Origin: Terriglobia bacterium
Lineage (GTDB): Bacteria > Acidobacteriota > Terriglobia > UBA7540
Assembly (NCBI GenBank): GCA_030040515.1
Contig: JASHTO010000479.1
Location: 1-9,637, forward strand
Reading direction: 5' to 3'
Length of the DNA stretch: 9,637 nt
Each line of letters opens with the position of its first letter. Within the stretch, counting starts at the first letter, position 1. The notes below the pieces were generated by a model, which was not told the origin of the DNA, did no database searches, and saw nothing but the letters and a program-made list of their open reading frames with translations. Positions 1 to 7,127 of the stretch are shown here, piece by piece. The position numbers and the translations under genes were made by a program.

Positions 1-129
1 CTCGATGCGCGACAGCTTATCGCCATCGCATTTCAGGCAGCGCACGCCAGCGGGCCAGCGGAGATGTTCGAGAAACTCCAAGCACGCTTCCTCGGTGCTG
101 AATGCCTTGGTCACGTCTATCAAGTTCAT
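1..129 (-). CDS. IS1595-type transposase, N-terminal part only (runs off the left edge)
   Basis: The 43 visible residues start MNLIDVTKAFSTEEACLEFL and continue with an LRWPAGVRCLKC-type segment. This matches the amino terminus of IS1595-family (ISXO2-like) DDE transposases, where a short helical region (E-E-A-C-x-x-F-L) precedes a zinc ribbon; Cys31 and Cys34 form its first CxxC pair. The rest of the zinc ribbon and the catalytic domain lie outside the window. The ATG at 129 is supported by a strong Shine-Dalgarno sequence, GGAGGA at 136-141, seven bases upstream, and by a near-consensus promoter just before it. The gene is presumably the only cargo of an insertion sequence whose left end falls between this gene and the Uma2 gene. 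Whether the element is intact cannot be seen. The family assignment rests on the N-terminal motif alone. Confidence 0.83.
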   Translation of the reverse strand, partial: MNLIDVTKAFSTEEACLEFLEHLRWPAGVRCLKCDGDKLSRIE

Positions 130-154
130 GGCGCATCCTCCGTTCGACACTCAA

Positions 155-183
155 ATCCTAGCAAAATCCCATTTCTGTGTCAA
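155..183 (-). promoter_or_regulatory. sigma70-type promoter of the IS1595-type transposase
   Basis: Read on the minus strand, a perfect TTGACA -35 box (178-183) is followed after exactly 17 bases by TAGGAT (155-160), which is preceded by TGC, an extended -10 element. Transcription would begin near 148, leaving a leader of about 20 bases that holds the GGAGGA ribosome binding site at 136-141. The surrounding 130-255 stretch is more AT-rich than the neighbouring genes, as expected for the end of an insertion sequence. No terminal inverted repeat could be confirmed because the other end of the element is not in the window. Confidence 0.75.
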
Positions 184-255
184 GAGGATAATCACCCAAT
201 ATAAGATACAAAACAAACTGGCAAGTTGCGGCGTGGAGTATCGGGAAGAGGAGAA

Positions 256-789
256 TCAGGCAAACAACGTGTTGAGGTCCAGACAGAAGTCGGGTAGTTC
301 CGGAAGGGTCAGAACCTGGGTCTCGCAAAAATGCTGCGCAGGCCGGCTGGGAGAGATCACTTCCGCAGTCTTTCGCTGCGGGTCAAGCCACACTTGAATC
401 ACCTTGCTTTCAGAATAATCCCGCCGCTTGCTTTGAACATCACTCCCCGTATCTCCTGGAGACAAAATCTCAAACGCGATATCAGGAGGAGAGAGTGCCG
501 GTCCCTTCGGATCTTCTGCCTCGGTCCTGTCCTTCCGAACCAAGGCGGCGTCTGGGCAACGCCAGTTGCTGCTCACCATTGTGAAAGCAGTGTCTGTTCC
601 ATAGCCGATCCATTCAGGATGCAGTCTGGTGTACGCCTCCAGTTCGTAGTCCAATCGAATGTTTACTCTTCCATGGGGCTTGAACACTGGCGACATGAAC
701 ACGACCTCCCCATCGACGTATTCCCACCGCTGCCCTTCCTTGCCGGCGGCGAGAAACTCTTGCCACGTGATTCCAGCCTTCGTGCTCAT
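256..789 (-). CDS. Uma2-family protein with PD-(D/E)xK nuclease-like fold
   Basis: A 177-residue protein, if translated from the ATG at 789, with the conserved pattern of the Uma2/DUF820 family. Counting from this start there is an E-Y-V-D-G motif near residue 24, R-C-P-D-A-A-L-V near 78, F-E-I-L-S-P near 106, an S-K-R-R-D-Y segment near 121, and V-W-L-D-P near 134. The Asp of CPDA, the Glu of FEIL and the following Lys fit the nuclease-fold core. Members are abundant in cyanobacteria and many soil bacteria; nuclease activity is predicted from the fold, and the biological role is largely unknown. An in-frame ATG at 810 would add seven residues. I prefer 789 because family members usually begin M-S-T-K/x just before the W-x-E-F-L helix, but neither start has a convincing Shine-Dalgarno. 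It lies about 50 bases beyond the stop of the rhamnosidase gene on the same strand, so read-through is possible, but a functional link is not implied. Confidence 0.85.
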   Translation of the reverse strand: MSTKAGITWQEFLAAGKEGQRWEYVDGEVVFMSPVFKPHGRVNIRLDYELEAYTRLHPEWIGYGTDTAFTMVSSNWRCPDAALVRKDRTEAEDPKGPALSPPDIAFEILSPGDTGSDVQSKRRDYSESKVIQVWLDPQRKTAEVISPSRPAQHFCETQVLTLPELPDFCLDLNTLFA

Positions 790-839
790 ACGCGTATCAC
801 ATTCTACCATGCCACTCGCAAGGGTTCTAAGCCATCTTC

Positions 840-3800
840 CTAATGCCCCGCCTCTGCTTCGCCTGCTTCAATCCCCTCGAGCCGCACCGGGCCAAGCAGG
901 CCGGATTCCCAGAGCGGCGTATCCTGTGTGTAGACAACGTTGGTGTGCGTGAAACGCTTGTCGGGCGGAAGGCGCGAGTCGCCGATGATGCGGTTCGGCC
1001 AGAGATTTGCGACGTCAATCTCCAGCACGTTTCCGGTTGGCTTCATTGCGCTGGTAATCTCAACTCGAAAGGGCTTCGTCCACAGCGGGCCGAGGTCTTT
1101 TCCATTCAGCCGGACCTGCGCGACGTACTTAACCTCCCCCAGGTCAAGCGCCACACTTGCTGTGCGGAGCGCGGGCGGAAGATCAAACGATTTTCGATAC
1201 GTTGCCGTCCCGGAATAATACTTGATGCCATCTTCAGGTCGCACAGTCCAACTCTCGAGTTTATCGAATTGTACGCTCGCAGGGCCGCCCCACCTGGGAT
1301 CGAAGCGCACTGTCCACGGGCCGGATAATTCCTCTTCAATTTTGTAAGTCGGGAAATTCCCGCTTCCCTGCCCCTGCGCATCGGACGCCATCGGCTGCCG
1401 AAATACGACGAAAAGCGAGCCGTAGGGGGCGAACTCCAACGGGACGGTTGTCAAACCTCCGGTTTGGTGGAACGCCGCCGCTGGGCGCGACTCACCGGTG
1501 ACGGGGTTGAAGATTTCCGGCAGCTTGCCTATCACCCGAAATGTGCACTCGGTATGCTCATCTCGATCGTTGCGATTGGAGAGGAAATAGATTTCAGCAT
1601 CGCCCGCAGTGCGGTGCAGGAACCCCACGCCTTCGCCGTCGTCGCAAGCGAAGTCGGGGGGGACGTGCTCATCCGCAAAAACTTCCGCCAGCGAATTTCC
1701 CTGAAAAATCCTGCCCTTCCCAAGGTTGCGTTCCTTAACCTTCAACCCGTCAATGTCACCCCACATCTCGTCGGCCATTTTCTTCAGCTCGCCGTCGGAA
1801 GCAGGATCGCCCTGAAGGCCGGGCGAGCGTCGAGGCCTTTCGCCGAAGAGCACCCCGCCCTCAAGCACCAATTCGCGGATTCTTGCCAAAGCTCGAGGCG
1901 AGATGACGCCATCTTCCGGCATCACCAGAACGCGATAGCTCATCCCAGAAGGCAGGACCCATCGCTCGTTTTCAACTTTGAGACCGTCCAGAAGGAGTCC
2001 GGCATCAATGGCGTCAAAATTGTAGCCGGGGGGCAGTGCGGGGCGTAAATATTGGTGCGAGGGCAGGAACTTCGTTACACCTTCACCGTAGAAATACAGC
2101 GCGTCGGCATCGAAGTGTCCGCTTTGCAGCAAATACTGGCAGCGCGCGAGATACCTAAAAAATTCACTCGCTTCTTCCCACCATGTAATGTTGCGATCAA
2201 AGTGCGTGCCCGCGCCATACTGCCATCCGGGCTTGAAGTCGAGCTTAGGCTGCGCCGTGTATTGATGGAACACGATTCGATTCAGCCCGTCAAGAAACGC
2301 CTGGTCGCCCACCGGCTTGAGCGATTCAGGATACTCCTGCCAGTGCGTCCACGCCGTGAACGATTCCGCCTGAACGACGGGCCGGCCGTAAACGTGCGCG
2401 GCCGTGGCCACCGTGCGGATGACATCCGCCCAGTGGTTGAACTGCGACATGATGTCTGTGCCGAACCAAAATTCGCCCATGGGGACATCGTTGTTCCCCG
2501 CGCAGCGCAGACCATCGATATGCGGAAATGGGTAAGTGCCGTACCCCGTCTCGCTTTCGATCTTCATGCCGTGCGCGTGTGCGAGTTCGCCGAAGGGAAT
2601 CCAGAATTTCTCCGCCATCAGGTCGCCGATAGTCCAGCGGAAGTCGAAGAGAAAGCGGTCGGTAACTTCTCGGCTCTCCACAATGCGTCGAGCGAGTGCA
2701 GGAAGGTAGGGCACCAGGTCGTAACCGCGGTGCCTCTTGAATTCCTCGCGAAATGCCGCCGACCAAGTGGGCTGCTGGCCGCGCACATTGGCGCCGAGCT
2801 CGTAGCTATCGATGTGAAGATACTTCAGTACGTGCGTGTCGGTGGCCTGCGCATCGGCGAGGACGGGAAGAGCGGTGTGGGCGAAATGGCTCTCAATACC
2901 GGCGCGGTCAAGCATATCGGCTTCATAACCGCCCTGGCTGTTACTCGAGGTGCCGCGAATGCGCTGCCCCTCAAGCGTATACCCAAAGCGCAGAATCGAC
3001 CATCGCCCGGTGGGAAAGTCCGCGCGCAGACGGCCCTCCGCATCCATCCGCGCGGTGAGATCGACGACGTCTTTCACATGGTAATCCACCGCACCATCGT
3101 CGGGGAATTCTTCCTCGAGCGCGGCGGGCCCCTGGCGAGGGTAGTCCCAAAAGCTGCGATTTCCGGACTTGAACCACCACCACTTAATCCCGGCCCGCAA
3201 CACGGGCTCATCGCCCGGCCGAAGCAGCGCCACTTCCGCCACCTGAACGGGAATTCCGTAGGACGATGTAATCAGCAGGCGAAAATGCCTGCCACGAAAT
3301 GCCGCAAAGCCTACCTTTTTGGGCTGTCCCTTCTCCATGGTGAAGCGGACCACGGTGCTGGACGTCTTTCCGTCTTCCGATGCCTGAAGCTCACATTCTC
3401 GTGGCCCACTCTCCGGCCCCGGAACGATTTGAACGCTGGTCGGACTAATTGCGTCCGCCTCTTCGAAATCGAGCCAAGCGGGATGGTTCGCATCGATCGC
3501 CACGTTGGCTGAAGACCAGTAGGTCTCGGGGTCGCCATCGACGGTGTCCTGGGGATAAAAGTTCCATTCGCCCACATATCCTGGCAGTGTCGAGCTGGCG
3601 GTCACCCTCATGGGAGTAACGGGCCGTGTGGGCTTCTCGGGAATCGCTACCACGGCGACGTCGTGGTAGTAGTTGTCCACAATCGGCGGCAGGGGCAGGA
3701 GTCGGTCGACCTTCGCTGGGCCATCAACTTGCCATTCCGAGTAGACCAGTTTCTTGTTTGCCTGATCGGGCGTAATCCACGGACCGCCGCTGTTCCAGCC

Positions 3801-4157
3801 ATCGCACAGATTGATGCCCACGACCATTCCCAGGCGATCGGCCTCGCGCAGTGCGTGCCGGAAAAGTTCATGCCACTCAGGGCTCAGGAACTGAGCGCCG
3901 GCGGGAGTGTGCCCATCGCCGGTTTGGAAAATCACCACGCCGCCGATTCCCTGGCGCTTCATCTCCTCCAGGTCTTTGGTGATGCCTTCCCTGGTGACGT
4001 TGCCGTTCAGCCACATCCAATAAGTCCATGGCCGGGCGGAATCGGGCGGCGCGAAAAAGTTGCGGGCCAGATTGTCAGCCGGGGAATCGCCCGCAGCGAG
4101 AATGAAGGCAGGGCTTGCAGTAAAAATGAGCAAAAGAAGAATTGCAGATTTTCGCAT
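840..4157 (-). CDS. secreted GH106-type alpha-L-rhamnosidase with discoidin-like insert
   Basis: A complete 1105-residue protein. Residues 1-22 form a signal peptide (MRK, hydrophobic stretch, cut near F-I-L-A-A), so export is expected. The segment from residue 43 (RPWTYWMWLNGNVTREGITK, then an M-K-R-Q-G-I-G-G-V stretch) is the hallmark start of the GH106 catalytic barrel, which releases terminal L-rhamnose from rhamnogalacturonans, ulvan-type glycans or glycosides. Residues about 185-312 (V-D-G-D-P-E-T-Y-W-S-S) look like an inserted F5/8-type discoidin/CBM32-like domain. Candidate catalytic acids are Glu453 in H-I-D-S-Y-E and Glu562 in P-M-G-E-F-W; Glu598 in V-Q-A-E-S-F is also in the pocket region. 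Their spacing resembles characterised GH106 enzymes, but I assign them by pattern only. Residues about 940-1095 form a C-terminal galactose-binding-like beta sandwich. The length fits the family. The ATG at 4157 has a GGGAGA ribosome binding site at 4164-4169. The gene diverges from the six-hairpin glycosidase across 450 bases. Confidence 0.9.
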   Translation of the reverse strand: MRKSAILLLLIFTASPAFILAAGDSPADNLARNFFAPPDSARPWTYWMWLNGNVTREGITKDLEEMKRQGIGGVVIFQTGDGHTPAGAQFLSPEWHELFRHALREADRLGMVVGINLCDGWNSGGPWITPDQANKKLVYSEWQVDGPAKVDRLLPLPPIVDNYYHDVAVVAIPEKPTRPVTPMRVTASSTLPGYVGEWNFYPQDTVDGDPETYWSSANVAIDANHPAWLDFEEADAISPTSVQIVPGPESGPRECELQASEDGKTSSTVVRFTMEKGQPKKVGFAAFRGRHFRLLITSSYGIPVQVAEVALLRPGDEPVLRAGIKWWWFKSGNRSFWDYPRQGPAALEEEFPDDGAVDYHVKDVVDLTARMDAEGRLRADFPTGRWSILRFGYTLEGQRIRGTSSNSQGGYEADMLDRAGIESHFAHTALPVLADAQATDTHVLKYLHIDSYELGANVRGQQPTWSAAFREEFKRHRGYDLVPYLPALARRIVESREVTDRFLFDFRWTIGDLMAEKFWIPFGELAHAHGMKIESETGYGTYPFPHIDGLRCAGNNDVPMGEFWFGTDIMSQFNHWADVIRTVATAAHVYGRPVVQAESFTAWTHWQEYPESLKPVGDQAFLDGLNRIVFHQYTAQPKLDFKPGWQYGAGTHFDRNITWWEEASEFFRYLARCQYLLQSGHFDADALYFYGEGVTKFLPSHQYLRPALPPGYNFDAIDAGLLLDGLKVENERWVLPSGMSYRVLVMPEDGVISPRALARIRELVLEGGVLFGERPRRSPGLQGDPASDGELKKMADEMWGDIDGLKVKERNLGKGRIFQGNSLAEVFADEHVPPDFACDDGEGVGFLHRTAGDAEIYFLSNRNDRDEHTECTFRVIGKLPEIFNPVTGESRPAAAFHQTGGLTTVPLEFAPYGSLFVVFRQPMASDAQGQGSGNFPTYKIEEELSGPWTVRFDPRWGGPASVQFDKLESWTVRPEDGIKYYSGTATYRKSFDLPPALRTASVALDLGEVKYVAQVRLNGKDLGPLWTKPFRVEITSAMKPTGNVLEIDVANLWPNRIIGDSRLPPDKRFTHTNVVYTQDTPLWESGLLGPVRLEGIEAGEAEAGH

Positions 4158-4418
4158 TAAGGGTCTCCCGAATCGAAGCTCAACTTTGAAAATTCAATGC
4201 GGAAACTCAAGGGCTGCTCGTACGCAACGGATCAATCGTTTCCACTTCAGAGTTAATGGGACATCTTAAATTACCTCGAGCCCGACTCGGTGATTCTCAG
4301 CAACCCCACAGGCGGACGACTCCCCCACATTCTCGAGCAGAGCTACCGCGTGGACCCCGCTCCCGAGCAGCATTTGCTTCCTTCCCACACACCAACTACC
4401 ACCCTTTCATCCTTTTTT

Positions 4419-4446
4419 TCAATAACATTCCCGGTTTGTTCGTCAA
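4419..4446 (-). promoter_or_regulatory. candidate promoter for the rhamnosidase gene
   Basis: On the minus strand TTGACG (4441-4446) is followed after 16 bases by TATTGA (4419-4424), preceded by TGT, an extended -10 context. The -35 matches the sigma70 consensus at five of six positions, the -10 at only three. Transcripts would carry a leader of roughly 250 bases before the ATG at 4157, long enough to hold post-transcriptional control, though no structure is obvious. This is a pattern match only. Confidence 0.35.
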
Positions 4447-4564
4447 AATAAAGAATTCCTTTTTCTGCTCCTCAGCGCTTTAGGAAGCCGACACATTGCT
4501 TCGTGCGGCCCGCGTGTACCCCCCGGCGACAGCCCGGTTAGTCCAGGCTGACGTTAAGGATCAA

Positions 4565-4573
4565 TGTTAGTAT
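4565..4573 (+). promoter_or_regulatory. candidate extended -10 promoter for the six-hairpin glycosidase
   Basis: TGTTAGTAT (TG, one base, then TAGTAT at 4568-4573) fits an extended -10 element. No good -35 box stands at the expected distance; CTGACG at 4548-4553 is only 14 bases away. Transcription would start near 4580, giving a short leader that contains the GGAG ribosome binding site at 4597-4600. Low confidence. Confidence 0.3.
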
Positions 4574-4607
4574 GTCGCCGTGAGAACTTTTGTCCTGGAG
4601 ACTTTTA

Positions 4608-6440
4608 ATGCTCGGACGCCTCGGTTATTTGATTCCCGCCTTCTTCATCTGCGCCACAAGCCTGGCCGCACCGGCAAGTGACGCGCTTCAGTATCAATCG
4701 CAATACCTGCGCGTGGAGCTGGCCGCTGACCAGCCTGCTTTCACAGCTTTGAGCGTGGATTCATTGGGAAAGGACAAGCTGAGCATCAATCCCTTGAAAC
4801 CACCGGCGAAGACGGAAGCGACGTGCCGACTTCGCCATTTCGAAACGACCTTCGAGTATCGGCCTGCTGGAGCTCCTGCCGCGCCGCCCGCGTGGACATT
4901 CCAGTTCTCGCCACGCCAGATTCGGCTGGTCTCGCGCTATGACGCAGCAAATCCACCTTCCCCGCTCGTACTAAACTTCAACCCCCACCTGAATCACGCC
5001 ACATTGCTGGGAATAATCAATGCAGACAGCACCGTCCGGCTCCCGGCTCTGCTGCATCTGCCCGACCTTGGAACGTTCCGCATCACCACAAATGCCGGCC
5101 ACGATTTGGCGCTAGGTTATGACGCTTATCGCTATCCGCCGGCTCGACAAGCGGACGACTTTGTGCGCGTCTCTTTTCCCGCCGCCAGCGCCGTTCGGCC
5201 CCTGGTAGAATATACGCTGGACGTGGTGGCCATCTACCCCAGCTCCCTAGAACGCGCCCACGACTCGCGCTTTGACGGCTTCCGGCGGGACTGGCTGAAC
5301 ATCTTTCAACTGAATCCGCGCAGACGAGTTCTGGCCAATCACGCCGCAAGCGATCCTGTGGCGTTCACCGTTTTCGAATATTCCTCCGTGGCGCTCCGCA
5401 CTCCGCCGCTGGCGCCGGGCGTGACCGCGCTCGACATGATTCGCCAAACCCTGGACCGCTACCTCGGGGGCATGAAAGGCTACGGGATGGCCGGGTATGG
5501 ACCGCACACTCCGTACGATTTTTGCGATACGTACCCTTCGCTGCTGGTTGCCGCGGCGGAATATTATCAGGGCAGCAAGGACCAGGCGTGGCTCGCGAAA
5601 AACTATCCCGAGCTGAAGGCCTGGGCCGCAAAGATGCTGGCCATGGATGTAGACGGAGATGGTTTGATCGAATACCCGGTAAGCGGCAACTACGGCTCGT
5701 GGCCGCTGAAGCTCGATTTGCGCCCCTCGAATTGGTGGGACACCATCGGCTTCGGCCATCAGGACGCTTACTCAAACGCGCTCGCCTATCACGCGCTCAT
5801 CGATATGCAGGAAGTCGCTCGCGCCGCCCATCAGTCGGAGGATGAACAGCTATACGCGTCGCGCGCCGAGAAACTTCGCGCCGCGTATTTCCCGACTTTC
5901 TACGATCCCCAGACCGGTGTGCTCGCCGGGTGGAAGAGCGCCGACGGACAATTGCACGACTACTATTTCACCTTCGTAAACAGCGCAGCCATCCTCTACG
6001 GCCTGGTTCCCAAAGACCAAGAGGGGCCGATCATGGATCGCATGCTGACCAAGATGAAGGAAGTGGGTTACACCCACTTCGAATACGGCTTGCCCGGAAA
6101 TTTGATTCCCATTCGCCGCGGCGATTACGTGGATTACAACCCGCGCTATGGCGGGCCGACGAAAGAAGACGGCTCGGATGGATTCCAGATATACGAAAAC
6201 GGCGGAGCGACGGCTTGCTACGCCTATTTCACACTTGAAGCTTTGTATCAGATGGGCTGGCACAAGGACGCCGATGCCATGCTCTTCCCGATGCTCGAGG
6301 GCTTTGAGAAAGGCGGGTTCCAGGGCTTCGGCCCGAACGGCATGTCGAACGATTGGAAAGCCTGGGATGGATCGCCGCACGGCTACGAAGGTTTGCTGGT
6401 AGACGGCTACCAGACGCTGCTGGCGGTGTTGTCGCACTGA
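4608..6440 (+). CDS. secreted six-hairpin (alpha/alpha)6 glycosidase, family unassigned
   Basis: A complete 610-residue protein. Residues 1-21 are a signal peptide (MLGRLGYLIPAFFICATSLA, cut near A-A-P-A), so export is expected. Residues about 25-230 look like an N-terminal beta sandwich and about 265-610 like an (alpha/alpha)6 barrel. The barrel has D347-x-D349-x-D351-G-L-I-E355, an EF-hand-like loop resembling the D-x-N-G-x-G-x-x-E motif of GH63-type enzymes. It also has N-W-W-D378-T, G-H-Q-D386-A-Y-S-N, Y-E530-N-G-G-A, and an N-D-W-K-A-W-D-G stretch followed by G-Y-E-G-L-L-V-D-G-Y near residues 581-601. This style occurs in GH63, GH78, GH94 and GH116 relatives; I cannot choose a family or substrate. 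Next to a GH106 rhamnosidase, removal of a sugar from a rhamnose-containing glycan is plausible. The ATG at 4608 is chosen because GGAG at 4597-4600 sits seven bases upstream and the signal peptide follows directly; an in-frame TTG at 4590 would precede the ribosome binding site. Confidence 0.8.
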   Translation: MLGRLGYLIPAFFICATSLAAPASDALQYQSQYLRVELAADQPAFTALSVDSLGKDKLSINPLKPPAKTEATCRLRHFETTFEYRPAGAPAAPPAWTFQFSPRQIRLVSRYDAANPPSPLVLNFNPHLNHATLLGIINADSTVRLPALLHLPDLGTFRITTNAGHDLALGYDAYRYPPARQADDFVRVSFPAASAVRPLVEYTLDVVAIYPSSLERAHDSRFDGFRRDWLNIFQLNPRRRVLANHAASDPVAFTVFEYSSVALRTPPLAPGVTALDMIRQTLDRYLGGMKGYGMAGYGPHTPYDFCDTYPSLLVAAAEYYQGSKDQAWLAKNYPELKAWAAKMLAMDVDGDGLIEYPVSGNYGSWPLKLDLRPSNWWDTIGFGHQDAYSNALAYHALIDMQEVARAAHQSEDEQLYASRAEKLRAAYFPTFYDPQTGVLAGWKSADGQLHDYYFTFVNSAAILYGLVPKDQEGPIMDRMLTKMKEVGYTHFEYGLPGNLIPIRRGDYVDYNPRYGGPTKEDGSDGFQIYENGGATACYAYFTLEALYQMGWHKDADAMLFPMLEGFEKGGFQGFGPNGMSNDWKAWDGSPHGYEGLLVDGYQTLLAVLSH

Positions 6441-6441
6441 C

Positions 6442-6539
6442 TGTAGCGCGGGCTGTCTCCAGCCGCGTTGCCGGCACGGGTGTCCCCACCCGCGATCTAT
6501 GCCTAGCTCCAAATGCGGGTGGGGGACACCCGCGCTACA
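6442..6539. repeat. GC-rich inverted repeat (REP-like) after the six-hairpin glycosidase gene
   Basis: The outer arms TGTAGCGCGGG (6442-6452) and CCCGCGCTACA (6529-6539) are perfect inverted copies. Inside them, a GTGTCCCCACCCGC stretch (6480-6493) pairs with GCGGGTGGGGGACAC (6515-6529), giving a second, competing stem that shares bases with the right outer arm. It begins one base after the stop codon of the glycosidase gene. Such elements recur between genes in several GC-rich phyla and can fold in RNA on either strand. It may protect or end the upstream transcript, but there is no T-run, so I do not call it an intrinsic terminator. Confidence 0.75.
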
Positions 6540-6593
6540 AAATTCAACCGGGCGGGCTTGACAGAACTGCAGTGCCAAAATATACACAGCGTC

Positions 6594-6864
6594 TTAAGTA
6601 ATTGCGCATAATCGGCGCAACGTATTGTTAGGTTTTGTCCCATGAGCGAACTCACTCTCCACCGCCTGCACGACCTCGTCCAGGTGCGCGAAATAGCGAT
6701 TGTGCAGGCACCGGCGGCGCGTCAGCTTCCAAACGCGCTCGATCGGGTTCAGTTCCGGGCGGTAGGCGGGGAGAGAATCGAGCCCGAAGTGATGGACGTG
6801 TTCTTCCCGCCACTCGCGGTGCAGGCGCGCATGGTGGTATTTGGCGTTGTCGGTAATGACCACC
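6594..6864 (-). pseudogene. IS630-type transposase, 3' remnant
   Basis: About 90 C-terminal residues of an IS630/Tc1-mariner-type DDE transposase. V-V-V-I-T-D-N-A-K-Y-H-H carries the second catalytic Asp; 36 residues separate it from the Glu of L-N-P-I-E-R-V-W-K, close to the usual D34-35E spacing. The normal tail N-N-T-L-R-R-L-C-A-I-T is intact to the TAA at 6594. The first catalytic Asp and the whole DNA-binding half (roughly 250 residues) are missing, so it cannot be active. Homology ends near 6866, where sulfatase sequence takes over in a different frame. The open frame runs on to an ATG at 6962, but its first 32 codons are sulfatase DNA read out of frame. The right end of the element should lie near 6550-6590, but no partner repeat remains to define it. 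Confidence 0.85.
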
Positions 6865-7116
6865 ACGCGCCGGACAGCAAACGGGAGTGTTTGCCAAAGT
6901 GTTCGGGAACAGGACTCCCTCAGCAGCAAGTTGGTCAAGATGAGGAGTGCGCACATCCACATTCCCCACGCAGCCTAACGCCTGGCCGCGCCATTCATCA
7001 GGAAGAATGAACAGCACGTTGGGCGATCGTTCACTGTCGTGCTCGCCTCCCTCGGCGTATACTGATGCCGCTGCGCTGCCGGCGCCCAAAACCCTAATGA
7101 AATCTCTCCGCTTCAA
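6865..7116 (-). pseudogene. Tat-exported sulfatase, truncated after the formylglycine motif
   Basis: The first 84 codons of a type I (formylglycine) sulfatase. MKRRDFIRVLGAGSAAASVY is a twin-arginine export signal. S-P-N-V-L-F-I-L-P-D-E-W is the first strand with metal-ligand acids, then V-R-T-P-H-L-D-Q-L-A-A-E-G-V and T-P-V-C-C-P-A-R. The last is the C-x-P-x-R signature whose Cys (or Ser) is converted to formylglycine. The coding sequence breaks off right after this motif, where IS630 sequence begins; family members are usually 450-550 residues, so over 80 percent is lost. The start is taken as TTG at 7116 because GAGG stands six bases upstream and the Tat signal begins there; an ATG at 7182 in frame would add 22 atypical residues. 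With intact polysaccharide enzymes on both sides, the original protein probably removed sulfate from the same glycan (inference). Confidence 0.83.
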
Positions 7117-7127
7117 TTCACGCCTCA

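Larger units (their letters stand above)
4158..4607. other. divergent intergenic control region between two glycosidase genes
   Basis: About 450 bases without a credible gene separate the start codons of the minus-strand rhamnosidase and the plus-strand six-hairpin glycosidase. Short frames here lack ribosome binding sites and recognisable composition. The middle (about 4400-4480) is markedly T- and A-rich against a GC-rich background, as expected of promoter DNA, and holds a minus-strand promoter candidate. A plus-strand extended -10 lies near 4570. I see no convincing long operator palindrome, riboswitch or terminator. Confidence 0.55.

Noticed and set aside
2052..3512. A 486-codon open frame on the plus strand.
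   Set aside because: It lies wholly antisense to the GH106 gene, whose product has clear family motifs and a signal peptide. The composition is Arg/Val/Ala-rich without domains, as expected for a frame opened by GC-rich codon use on the other strand.
4216..4235. AACG...CGTT partial palindrome upstream of the rhamnosidase gene as a LacI-type operator.
   Set aside because: Only the four outer bases of each arm match and the spacing does not fit the usual LacI-family half-site geometry, so chance is likely.
4590..4607. Upstream in-frame TTG as start of the six-hairpin glycosidase.
   Set aside because: It would start ahead of the GGAG ribosome binding site and add six residues before a good signal peptide. 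The ATG at 4608 has proper spacing.
5850..6587. A 245-codon minus-strand frame crossing the glycosidase 3' end.
   Set aside because: Mostly antisense to conserved glycosidase motifs, and its start lies in the non-coding repeat region; no protein family character.
6594..6962. A functional 122-residue transposase.
   Set aside because: The first 32 codons are sulfatase DNA in another frame, and the first catalytic Asp and DNA-binding domain are missing.
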